Below, in pieces: positions 8,946-16,880 of a stretch of DNA of 54,847 nucleotides. The stretch spans positions 1 to 54,847 of the forward strand of contig CANOHT010000021.1 of NCBI GenBank assembly GCA_947565865.1. The letters run 5' to 3'. The notes below the pieces were generated by a model. It saw nothing but the letters and a program-made list of their open reading frames with translations, was not told the DNA's origin and searched no databases. How positions within the stretch are numbered: position 1 is the stretch's first letter; each line of letters opens with the position of its first letter. A program made the position numbers and the translations under genes. The DNA comes from an uncultured Clostridia bacterium (GTDB taxonomy: Bacteria > Bacillota > Clostridia > Christensenellales > Aristaeellaceae).

Positions 8946-10583
8946 TCAATCATCTGTTTTGGATTTGTTCTTGTATTCCTGAGGCGTCATCCCGGTCATT
9001 TTTTTGAAGAAGCGGTGGAAGGCCTGAGCTGAGCCGTAGCCGATGGCGCGGCCTATGTCCCGGCTGGTCAGCACATCCTTGTCCAGCATTTCCTTCGCCC
9101 GGTCAATCCGCAACAGCGCGATGTAATTCATCAGCCTTTCCCCGGTGTGGGCCTGATAGAGGCGCGCCATGTAATAAGGATTCATGCCGAGCATGTCCCC
9201 CAGGCGCGGAAGGGACAGATCCCCCCCCAGGTTCTGCTGCGCCAGCCAATGCAGCCGCGCCACCAGGTCATCCTCCTGGGTGGCCGCCTGCTGGTTCTTT
9301 GTGTTGAAGAACGCCTCCGCCAGGGAGCGCAGGTAATGGATGCCCTCCGTCCAGGACATGGTGAACAGGCTTTGCCGGAGAGGCTGCAAATCCTGATGCC
9401 GCGCCAATTGCTCCGCCAGGGACCAGCGGTTAAGCTGCGTAAGAAGCATAGAGCCGACACGGCCGAGCAATTCCAGCTGCAGATCCCGCCGCAGCGGGCT
9501 CTGAACCTCGTTGACCGCCTTGACCAGCGTATCGAACAGAGCCATGAAATCCGCGCGATTGCCCGTATCCATGTAGGCGTAGAGCAGCTTTGCCCTGTCC
9601 AATTCCTCGCAGGCCCTGGCATTCGCCGTGGCCGTGGGCGGCATTTCCGGCTCTGAATCCAGCAATAGCGCCCCATCCAGCAGGGACATGTGCAGGCGCG
9701 CCTCCAGGCGCTTGCGCTGCGCGTGAAGCCCCTCCCAGGCCACCGGCTGAGCCCCCAGGGCAAAGGAAACGCTCATGGACAAATGCTGCCGGCACATGGC
9801 CTGGATATTTTGCAGGCTTTCGGAAATCTGCAGCCGCGCCCTGCGCCACTGCTCGTCCAGCGCCCTTCCCTGGGGCTGAAAAAGCCAGGCGGCCATATCG
9901 CCGTAGGCCAGGCCGTCGCAGCGCAGTGTGGCCGGCATATGCTGGATGAGCATGTTCTTCACCTGGGTCATGGCCAGCTCGTGCTGCCACTGATCCCGCG
10001 TGCCCGCCTGGTCGTCATGGGCCAGCAGCAGATAGACCATCTGCCGGGGATCGAAGCAAAGGTTCATTTTCTCAAAGGCCTCCGCCCGCTGTTCCTTTTG
10101 CGGCGCGGAGGAGCTCATCAGCGACCGATACAGCTGCTGCCGGAGCACCGGAAGGGCCGTTGTCCAGCGCTCCTGGGCCTGGGACAGCAGCACCTCCTGG
10201 GCGAGTTGTTCGTCCAGCTCCCGGCAGGCCTTGCCCACCGCCGCGATAACCGCCTCCTTGCCCTCCGACTTCAGCAGATAATTGCATCCGCCCGTGCGGA
10301 AGGCGCGCTGGATATAATCAAAATCGTCATAGCCCGAGAGGAAAATGGTTTTGCACCGGGGCCAGCGCGCCATGACCTCCTCCTGCAGACGCAGCCCGTC
10401 CATACCGGGCATCCGAATGTCCGTCAGCAGGATGTCCACCCGCATCCGCTCCATCATTTCCAGGGCCTTGTGCGCGCTGTAACAGCCATAGACCTCCAGT
10501 TCCAGCCCGCTTTGCTCCTCCATGTAAAACATGACGCTTTCCACCACATAGGCTTCGTTGTCAACAACCAGCAAACGGTACAT
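8946..10583 (-). CDS. Response regulator, YesN type (receiver + AraC HTH)
   Basis: 545 residues. The N-terminal receiver domain (about 1-120) has acidic Asp8, phospho-acceptor Asp55 in LLTDIRMPGMDG and Lys105. A poorly conserved middle linker region (about 130-430) is typical of YesN proteins. The C-terminal AraC/XylS double helix-turn-helix (about 440-540) includes LPRLGDMLGMNPYYMARLYQ and DIGRAIGYGSAQAFHRFFKK. Cytoplasmic DNA-binding activator, phosphorylated by the kinase encoded just upstream; the two genes overlap by 23 bp and are surely cotranscribed. GGAGG precedes the ATG. Likely targets are the binding-protein operon and possibly the divergent secreted-enzyme operon. Confidence 0.95.
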   Translation of the reverse strand: MYRLLVVDNEAYVVESVMFYMEEQSGLELEVYGCYSAHKALEMMERMRVDILLTDIRMPGMDGLRLQEEVMARWPRCKTIFLSGYDDFDYIQRAFRTGGCNYLLKSEGKEAVIAAVGKACRELDEQLAQEVLLSQAQERWTTALPVLRQQLYRSLMSSSAPQKEQRAEAFEKMNLCFDPRQMVYLLLAHDDQAGTRDQWQHELAMTQVKNMLIQHMPATLRCDGLAYGDMAAWLFQPQGRALDEQWRRARLQISESLQNIQAMCRQHLSMSVSFALGAQPVAWEGLHAQRKRLEARLHMSLLDGALLLDSEPEMPPTATANARACEELDRAKLLYAYMDTGNRADFMALFDTLVKAVNEVQSPLRRDLQLELLGRVGSMLLTQLNRWSLAEQLARHQDLQPLRQSLFTMSWTEGIHYLRSLAEAFFNTKNQQAATQEDDLVARLHWLAQQNLGGDLSLPRLGDMLGMNPYYMARLYQAHTGERLMNYIALLRIDRAKEMLDKDVLTSRDIGRAIGYGSAQAFHRFFKKMTGMTPQEYKNKSKTDD

Positions 10584-12333
10584 GTCCTCTTTCCTCCTGT
10601 ATGGCTTCGCCAGGGGCTTTCTTGTTTTGAATCCGCAGGGTCACATGGGCGCCCGACGGCGTCCAGGGCTCGATGGTCAGGCCATAGCCGGGGCCGTAGT
10701 ACAGCCTGAGACGGCGGTGGATGTTCACCATCCCGGTGATCTCCATATCGCCCTCGTCAGTCCGCGCCAGCCTGTCCTGCAGGGCGGTCAGCTCCTCGGG
10801 CGTCATGCCGTGGCCGTTGTTGCACACATGGATCAGCAGATCCTCCCCCGCTTCCTCAAAGGACACGGTCAGCACCCCGCCCTCCGGCATATCCTCCAGG
10901 CCGTGGGCGTAGGCGTTCTCGATCAGGGGCTGCAGAATCAGCCGGGGCACGAACACCTCCTGCCAGGCCTTGGGCAGCGGGGCGATACGCACGTCGATGT
11001 CCGCGAAACGAATCTGCTGCACCTCGCAGTAGGTCTGGGCATGGGCCAGCTCCCGGTACAGGGGAATAAACGCCCGTCCGCTGCGGGTGATAAACTGGAA
11101 GTAGCGCCCCAGCGCCCCCTGCATCTCCGAGGCCGCCTCGTATTCTCCCATGTCCAGCATTCCCTGGGCGGTAAAGAAGCTGTTGTAGAAAAAATGAGGG
11201 TTGATCTGCGTTTGCAGCTGCTTGAGCTGGGCCTGCTGGGACAGCATCCGCTGCTTGTACACCTGGTTAATCAGATCGTCTATGGTGGCGATCATGTGGT
11301 TGAAGCTGCTGTACAGATCGCCAAACTCATCCGTCCGATCCGTCTGAAGGCGGATGTTCCTGTCGCCCCGCTCCACCGCCCGAAAGGCCTGCACCATCCG
11401 CTGAATGGGCAAATGCACGGAGGTGAACTCCAGCATCGCCGCGCCCATCACCAGGATGGCCGCCGCCACCGCCATCAGCGAAATCCAGTTCTTTCCCGTC
11501 TGCAGCTGGGAAAGCATCTGCGCCTGGGGTATGTAGGAAACCAGGTAGGCGTTCAGCTCGGGGCAGTGGTGCCAGGCAAAAAGGTAATCCTCCCCCTGCC
11601 AGCGAAGGGTCTGCGTGGTACCTGTCCGCTGCTCAGAGGCGTACACCATGGCGCGCACGGGAACCAGCAGCGACGGGGACAGCGCCGCCGGGGACAGGCA
11701 CCAATCCTCCCGAAGCAGCAGCGCGCCCCCCTGGCCAGACAGCTCCATGGACGCCAGCATGTCAAGAATCTCCGTCTGGGACACCTCAATGGCCATCAGC
11801 AGCTTCGGTTCCGCTACGCCTATGGGATAAACGGCGCTGACCAGGATTTTCCCCTGGTGCCAGGTGACCATACCGCCGCTTTGCTGAGGCTGGCGAAGCA
11901 CGTCCATTTCCTCCTGGGAAAGCTCGCCGTCATAATTCATGGTATTCATTCCCCGGCCCAGGGCAGGCATGTAGATGCTGATGCTGTCCATGTAGGGACT
12001 CATCTCCCGCAGCAGGAGCATCTTTTTGCGCAGGTTGTTGATGGTCTCGCTGCGCTTATAATCGCTGAACACATCGGAAAAGACGGCCAGCTTGATGAAA
12101 TCCTCATCATTGACGCAGGCATTGGCGCTGTTTTGCAGCCGGTTCACCTCTGTCGCCAGGGTACTTTGATAAAACCGCACCTTGGACAGCTGCGTTTCGG
12201 TCAAGCGTTCCAGCATGATCTGCTGCTGGCCGTTCATGCTGTACAGGCTGACGGCAAAAATCGCCCCGAAGGTGACAACCAGAATCAGAATCAGCTTGGC
12301 GTACAAGTGGATTTTTCTGCGCTTCATCCGCAT
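10561..12333 (-). CDS. Sensor histidine kinase, YesM type
   Basis: 590-residue membrane sensor kinase. Transmembrane helix near 12-31, an extracytoplasmic sensory domain (about 32-280), a second membrane helix near 284-302, then HAMP (about 303-360). The phospho-acceptor is His380 in QINPHFFYNS, the LytS/YesM-type dimerisation motif. The HATPase domain has LILQPLIENAYAHG and a glycine-rich box (NNGHGMT). Two possible starts (12333 and 12327) share a weak GTGAGGG site; the first is used here. Probably senses an extracellular sugar, directly or with the binding protein. It faces a divergent operon across a 245-bp promoter region. Confidence 0.94.
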   Translation of the reverse strand: MRMKRRKIHLYAKLILILVVTFGAIFAVSLYSMNGQQQIMLERLTETQLSKVRFYQSTLATEVNRLQNSANACVNDEDFIKLAVFSDVFSDYKRSETINNLRKKMLLLREMSPYMDSISIYMPALGRGMNTMNYDGELSQEEMDVLRQPQQSGGMVTWHQGKILVSAVYPIGVAEPKLLMAIEVSQTEILDMLASMELSGQGGALLLREDWCLSPAALSPSLLVPVRAMVYASEQRTGTTQTLRWQGEDYLFAWHHCPELNAYLVSYIPQAQMLSQLQTGKNWISLMAVAAAILVMGAAMLEFTSVHLPIQRMVQAFRAVERGDRNIRLQTDRTDEFGDLYSSFNHMIATIDDLINQVYKQRMLSQQAQLKQLQTQINPHFFYNSFFTAQGMLDMGEYEAASEMQGALGRYFQFITRSGRAFIPLYRELAHAQTYCEVQQIRFADIDVRIAPLPKAWQEVFVPRLILQPLIENAYAHGLEDMPEGGVLTVSFEEAGEDLLIHVCNNGHGMTPEELTALQDRLARTDEGDMEITGMVNIHRRLRLYYGPGYGLTIEPWTPSGAHVTLRIQNKKAPGEAIQEERGHVPFAGC

Positions 12334-12391
12334 CCCTCACGCTTCTCATGGTGATAGGTTCAGCATTGGTTTTTTCGGCTTCCTGTGGGTT

Positions 12392-12420
12392 ATCATACCG
12401 TGTTTATGCCGTTTTGTAAA
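12392..12420 (-). promoter_or_regulatory. Sigma-A promoter of the kinase/regulator pair
   Basis: On the minus strand TTTACA (12415-12420) and TATGAT (12392-12397) are separated by 17 bp. The predicted start is about 50 bases before the kinase gene. Confidence 0.65.
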
Positions 12421-12445
12421 GCCTCGCGGATTGCTGGCATGTTTC

Positions 12446-12470
12446 ATTTGGTCTTCTCCGCGGACCAAAT
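12446..12470. promoter_or_regulatory. Palindromic operator candidate between divergent promoters
   Basis: Perfect inverted repeat ATTTGGTC-N9-GACCAAAT, placed 26 bp upstream of the kinase -35 box and 45 bp upstream of the -35 box of the SGNH operon. Dyad symmetry and position suggest a dimeric regulator controlling one or both directions; the protein is unknown. Confidence 0.5.
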
Positions 12471-12514
12471 TGAACCTCATGCAAAAGTGTCAAAGCTTTC
12501 TATAAAACGGTTCA

Positions 12515-12544
12515 TTGTGACATCCGGCGCGATGCTCCTATAAT
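12515..12544 (+). promoter_or_regulatory. Sigma-A promoter of the SGNH-DUF6259 operon
   Basis: TTGTGA (12515-12520), 18-bp spacer, consensus TATAAT (12539-12544). It gives a short leader ending in AGGAGGT before the ATG at 12579. Confidence 0.7.
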
Positions 12545-12578
12545 GATGTCACATAAGCGCGGCACAGGAGGTATCATC

Positions 12579-13613
12579 ATGTTCATTCCCTGGCACGACC
12601 CCGCCATCCGCCTGACAGGGCGCTGGACCCATCAGGGCTATCCGCCTGTTCCCGGTGAGGCGCGCCGGTACGACGTAACCGTGACCACCGCGCCGGGCTC
12701 CTCCCTGGAGCTGGCCTTTTCGGGCCGCGACGTTCGCCTGGTGTTTGACCTGGGGTATGCCGCCCAGCCCCTGCCCCATCTGTGGCTGTGCCTGGACGGC
12801 CAGGCGTGGGTGGAGGTTCCTCTGGATCGTCACCTGCGGATCACCGCCCCCGATGACGGCCCCCATATTCTTCACCTTGTTTATAAGGGCGGCCCGGAGG
12901 TATGGCCCCGCTGGCATCCGCCGCTGATGGGGGCCGTGGCCTTCGCAGGGGCCTTCGCGGAAGCCGCCGCGACCCTGCCTCCGGACGACAGGCTCCTTGT
13001 GGAATTTGTGGGCGACTCCATCACCGAGGGCGTACTGGTGGACGCCGACTTCGCCCCGCAGCCCTGCAACCTGCTGGAGCAGTTCGACCGGCCCTATCAG
13101 GATGACAGCAGCGCGACCTACGCCTCCCTGACCGCCCGAAGGCTGAATTTGCGGCCCATGTTCCAGGCCTATGGCGCGGTGGGCGCCGTCCGGCACGGCT
13201 GCGGCGGCGTACCGGATGCTCCCAGCATCTACCCCTATGTGGTAGACGGCATCCCCTACGCGGGGCCGGCGCCCCGTATCGTGGTGGTGAACCACGGCAC
13301 CAATGACGCCCGCCATCCGCCGGAGGTCTTTGCGGCGGGCTATGACCGCCTGCTTGACGCCATCCGGCAGAAGCATCCTGGGACGGTAATCGTCTGCTTA
13401 TCGCCCTTCTGCGGGGTGTTCGAGGCGGAAATCGCCGCCTGCGTAGCCCGGCACAGACAAGACGGCGACCTGCGCATCCACTTTATCTCCACCCGGGGCT
13501 GGCTGCCCAGGGAACCCATTCATCCCCTGCGGGAGGGCCACCGGGCCGCCGCCGACCGTCTGACGCCCCTGCTGGAAAGCATCATCCATCATATGAAGGA
13601 GGACGAACCATGA
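12579..13613 (+). CDS. SGNH/GDSL-family esterase with N-terminal beta-domain
   Basis: 344 residues. An N-terminal beta-sandwich-like part (about 1-130, similar in layout to CE2-type esterases) precedes the SGNH hydrolase fold: block I VEFVGDSITEG with the nucleophile Ser, an oxyanion Gly in the GAVGAVRHGC region, block III NHGTND, and a C-terminal IHPLREGH that supplies the catalytic His. No signal peptide, so the product is cytoplasmic unless exported by another route. It likely removes acyl groups, such as acetate, from a glycan fragment. The start at 12579 is set by AGGAGGT 8 bases upstream. The stop overlaps the next start (ATGA), indicating translational coupling. Confidence 0.85.
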   Translation: MFIPWHDPAIRLTGRWTHQGYPPVPGEARRYDVTVTTAPGSSLELAFSGRDVRLVFDLGYAAQPLPHLWLCLDGQAWVEVPLDRHLRITAPDDGPHILHLVYKGGPEVWPRWHPPLMGAVAFAGAFAEAAATLPPDDRLLVEFVGDSITEGVLVDADFAPQPCNLLEQFDRPYQDDSSATYASLTARRLNLRPMFQAYGAVGAVRHGCGGVPDAPSIYPYVVDGIPYAGPAPRIVVVNHGTNDARHPPEVFAAGYDRLLDAIRQKHPGTVIVCLSPFCGVFEAEIAACVARHRQDGDLRIHFISTRGWLPREPIHPLREGHRAAADRLTPLLESIIHHMKEDEP

Positions 13614-16600
13614 GGAACAAACGCGGTATCCCTTCGATCATCCTTGCGCTGGCGCTGCTGATAACCGCCATCTGCCCATGCCATGCCCTTGCCACCGGCG
13701 ATCTGGGCCTGAACCGCTCCAACCGCAAGGTGGGCGTCACCGGCGGTGTGACCCTGGCCGAGGCCAACGGCACCCTGACCTTCGGCTATGGCAAAATACG
13801 GGTCGAGCTGGCAGACTCAGCCGTGACCCTGGCCGACGGACGGAGCGCCGGCGAGGCCCTGACGCTTGCCAAGGACTTCGGCGACACCGCCCGGATCACC
13901 CAGACCTTTGAGGACGCCACCCTGGAAACAACCTGCGTCCCCCAGGCGGACGGCGCCATGCGCCTGACCCAGGCCGTCCAGACAAAGGACGGCGTGTCTT
14001 CCACCCGGTTCCGCCTGGTGGTGCCGCTGCATTATGACATCATCATCCCCGCGTGGAACGGCATCCGTCTGACGGCGGAGAATGCCGGCCCCTACATGAG
14101 CCGGATGCCCTACCCCAACGTGTGGCAGGCGCAGATGCTGCTCATCCAGGCCGAAAACGGCGGCCTGCTGGTGCACGCCATGGATGACGGCGCCCAGTTC
14201 AAGGCGCTGAGCCTCTCCAGCGACGATCAATATTTCTATATTGATATTGAAACCATTCCCCAGGCGCCCTTCACGCAGTATGAATCCTTCCAGACCGTGG
14301 AATGGGCCATGGTGCCCTATGAGGGCGACTGGCTTCGGGGCGCGCTGACCTACAAGGCCTATGCCGAGGCGCTGTTCCACACCCCGGAAATCCAGGCGGC
14401 CAAGCCCGACTGGGCGGACGACATCCAGCTGGTGCTGCTGATGGACGTGGTGGACAAGCCCCTGGCCGACGCCCTGGCCCAGCTGGTGGATCCCGCCAAG
14501 ACGGTTTTGCACCTGGTCAACTGGCGCACCTCCAACTATGACATGAACTATCCCGACTACGGCGTGCGTCCCGGCCTGAAGGAGGGCATCGACTACGCCC
14601 ATGAGCTGGGCTTTAAGGTCAGCGTACACGCGAACATGCTGGGCGCTCACCTGGACAACGCCGACTTCATCAGCGAGCATCTGGAGGACTCCGCCGTGCT
14701 GGACGCCTCCACCGGCGACATGGTCATCGAGGGCTACACCGCCTTCGGCACCACCTACGCCTTCAGCCAGCAGAACCAGGCCAGCACCGTCTGGCAGGAT
14801 GTGCTCATCCGCCAGCTGACCCGGGTGGTGGAGGAGACCGGCGTGGACATCATCCACCTGGACCAGTCCCTGCTGTGCTTCAACGACGGGCGGGGCCTGG
14901 TCAACGGCATGACCACCATGCAGGGCAATGTGGAACTGCAGCGCCGCCTGACGGAGGCGCTCCCCGGCGTGGTGTTTAGCGGCGAGGGCGTCAATGAGTT
15001 CAACGCCCGCTACGCCAGCTTGCTCCAGCAGCACGTTTATGGCCTGGACAATGCCGCCCAGACCTGGAGCGAAACCTGGTTTGACCAGATCTGCCCCCTG
15101 ACCACCGTGCTCTTTGGCGACAACATCACCTTCTACCATTATCCTGCCCTGCCCACCACCCGGGAGGGCCAGGAGGAATACTTCCAGGCCTGGTTCCGGG
15201 CGGGCAATCAGCGTGCCTTCGAGATTCCCTGCCTGTACCGCATCGAGGCCGACGACCTTCTGCATCCCACCCAAACCACCGAGCTGGCCCTGTGGGACGC
15301 CAACTTCCGCATGACCTATGAGCCCAAACTGGACACCGAGTCCGTCTGGGGCGAGGACGTACTGCTGTCCCTCAAGCGCAACGACGGCAAGACCGCCCAA
15401 TGGCGGCGCAGCGAAAACGGCTCCTATTTCCTGGAGGACATCGACCGGCCTGACGAGGTGGCCGTCCGCTTTCTCACCGGCGTGGAAAGCACGGCGGTGG
15501 CTGGCAGCGTGGATGGCTGGCGCTTCTATGACGGCGAAACCATCTTCGGCCTGAACCCGGAAAAGAGCTATCTGGTCTCCCCCGACGCCCCCGACCCGGA
15601 CGCCACCCACATTGCCGCGGCAGAAAAAAACCTCACCCTCCGCGCCTTTGAGGAAAGCGAGGACTACGCTCTGGTGGCCGTTCAGGAGATCGTCTCCACC
15701 AGCGAACGGGTCATCAATCTGCTCAAGTACAGCGGCCCGATGCGCGCGGGCGAAGACCTGGCGGAGGGCGTCACCAACCAGACGGCAACCTTCAACTCCA
15801 TGACCAACTTCGGCTTCCTCATGCCCGGCCAGGGCCAAATCCGCCACTACAACGACAGACTGTTCATGCATCCGCCGTGGATCAACGAAACCGACAACAT
15901 CGGCTATGCCTGGATGGAAGCCGACATCGACCTGGAAATCTACGGCAGCACGGTCTTTACCGCCTCGCCCCAGATGGGCTCCGCCGTCAACGCCGCCATG
16001 AGCGACGGCGTACTGTACCGCTTCATGGTCTGGGCCAAGGACGACGCCGAAAAGGCCAACATGCTGGTAAAGGAAATTCATGTGACCAGCGAGATGGGCA
16101 CACCCGTCTCCATGGATCTGACCCAGTTCGAGGGCCAGACCATCACCCTGCGCATAGAGTGCGATCCCTACAAGACCACCGGCAACGATTCCTCCGCGGT
16201 GGTCGCGCCTCAGGTGGTGCAGTCCCGCGGGAACATTGAGAAGATCGCCAACTATACCCTGCGCACCGCCCGGGAAGTGGAGACCTTCCTGTCCCTATCC
16301 GGCAAGGCGGACATCAATCCCGCGGGCGACAAGACCTATACCGTCGCCGCTCCCGTCAGCGACACCATCTACGCCATCTACCGCAGCCAGCCCCTCACAG
16401 ACTTTGCCGACCTGACCTGTCTGCCCTACGTTTCCACCTGGCTGATGAACGACGGTGTCAGCAAGATCGTCCAGGACGGCCTTGCCCCCGTACAGAGCGT
16501 GGCGGAGATCGGGGACGAGATGCGCAACGGCCTGATGGCCCAGCCTCCGGAGGACGGCGCGGTGACCCTGAACTACCTGGCGGCCCTGCCCGAGCAGCCC

Positions 16601-16852
16601 ATGCGTTTCTACGCGGCGCTGGGGGTGAAAAACGGCGCGGTCAGCGGAGACGGCGCGACCTTCGTGGTCAAGGTGAACAATCAGCCCCTGCTGGAAAAGA
16701 AGGTGCTCCCCGGTCAGCCCTTTGAGGAGGTCATGGTATCCCTGGCCGACTTCGCCCAGCAGACCGTGCTGCTGACCCTGGAGGTTCACGCCGACGAAAA
16801 CAGCACGGAGGACTACATCTTCATTGGTGATCCTTGCCTGGAATGGCAGTGA
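13610..16852 (+). CDS. Large exported DUF6259-type TIM-barrel protein, putative glycosidase
   Basis: 1080 residues with a signal peptide (basic MRNKR, hydrophobic core to about 24, cut near CHALA). The N-terminal beta-domain (about 30-255) resembles galactose-mutarotase-like domains. A TIM barrel follows (about 265-560), with strand-like VDIIHLDQ (Asp418) and VVFSGEG (Glu459), which are plausible catalytic acids for a retaining hydrolase. C-terminal beta-rich modules (about 620-1080) may bind carbohydrate. Assignment to DUF6259 is from recognition of the overall pattern, not from a profile search. Translationally coupled to the SGNH gene; a 28-bp gap to the next secreted protein. It probably attacks a glycan outside the cell, with products imported by the divergent transporter locus. 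Substrate unknown. Confidence 0.75.
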   Translation: MRNKRGIPSIILALALLITAICPCHALATGDLGLNRSNRKVGVTGGVTLAEANGTLTFGYGKIRVELADSAVTLADGRSAGEALTLAKDFGDTARITQTFEDATLETTCVPQADGAMRLTQAVQTKDGVSSTRFRLVVPLHYDIIIPAWNGIRLTAENAGPYMSRMPYPNVWQAQMLLIQAENGGLLVHAMDDGAQFKALSLSSDDQYFYIDIETIPQAPFTQYESFQTVEWAMVPYEGDWLRGALTYKAYAEALFHTPEIQAAKPDWADDIQLVLLMDVVDKPLADALAQLVDPAKTVLHLVNWRTSNYDMNYPDYGVRPGLKEGIDYAHELGFKVSVHANMLGAHLDNADFISEHLEDSAVLDASTGDMVIEGYTAFGTTYAFSQQNQASTVWQDVLIRQLTRVVEETGVDIIHLDQSLLCFNDGRGLVNGMTTMQGNVELQRRLTEALPGVVFSGEGVNEFNARYASLLQQHVYGLDNAAQTWSETWFDQICPLTTVLFGDNITFYHYPALPTTREGQEEYFQAWFRAGNQRAFEIPCLYRIEADDLLHPTQTTELALWDANFRMTYEPKLDTESVWGEDVLLSLKRNDGKTAQWRRSENGSYFLEDIDRPDEVAVRFLTGVESTAVAGSVDGWRFYDGETIFGLNPEKSYLVSPDAPDPDATHIAAAEKNLTLRAFEESEDYALVAVQEIVSTSERVINLLKYSGPMRAGEDLAEGVTNQTATFNSMTNFGFLMPGQGQIRHYNDRLFMHPPWINETDNIGYAWMEADIDLEIYGSTVFTASPQMGSAVNAAMSDGVLYRFMVWAKDDAEKANMLVKEIHVTSEMGTPVSMDLTQFEGQTITLRIECDPYKTTGNDSSAVVAPQVVQSRGNIEKIANYTLRTAREVETFLSLSGKADINPAGDKTYTVAAPVSDTIYAIYRSQPLTDFADLTCLPYVSTWLMNDGVSKIVQDGLAPVQSVAEIGDEMRNGLMAQPPEDGAVTLNYLAALPEQPMRFYAALGVKNGAVSGDGATFVVKVNNQPLLEKKVLPGQPFEEVMVSLADFAQQTVLLTLEVHADENSTEDYIFIGDPCLEWQ

Positions 16853-16880
16853 GAACAACACGATCAAAGGAGGCTGAACC

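Noticed and set aside
13817..16081. 754-residue minus-strand open frame opposite the DUF6259 gene
   Set aside because: Antisense frame of a high-GC gene; its Val/Gly/His-rich product matches no family and has no ribosome site.
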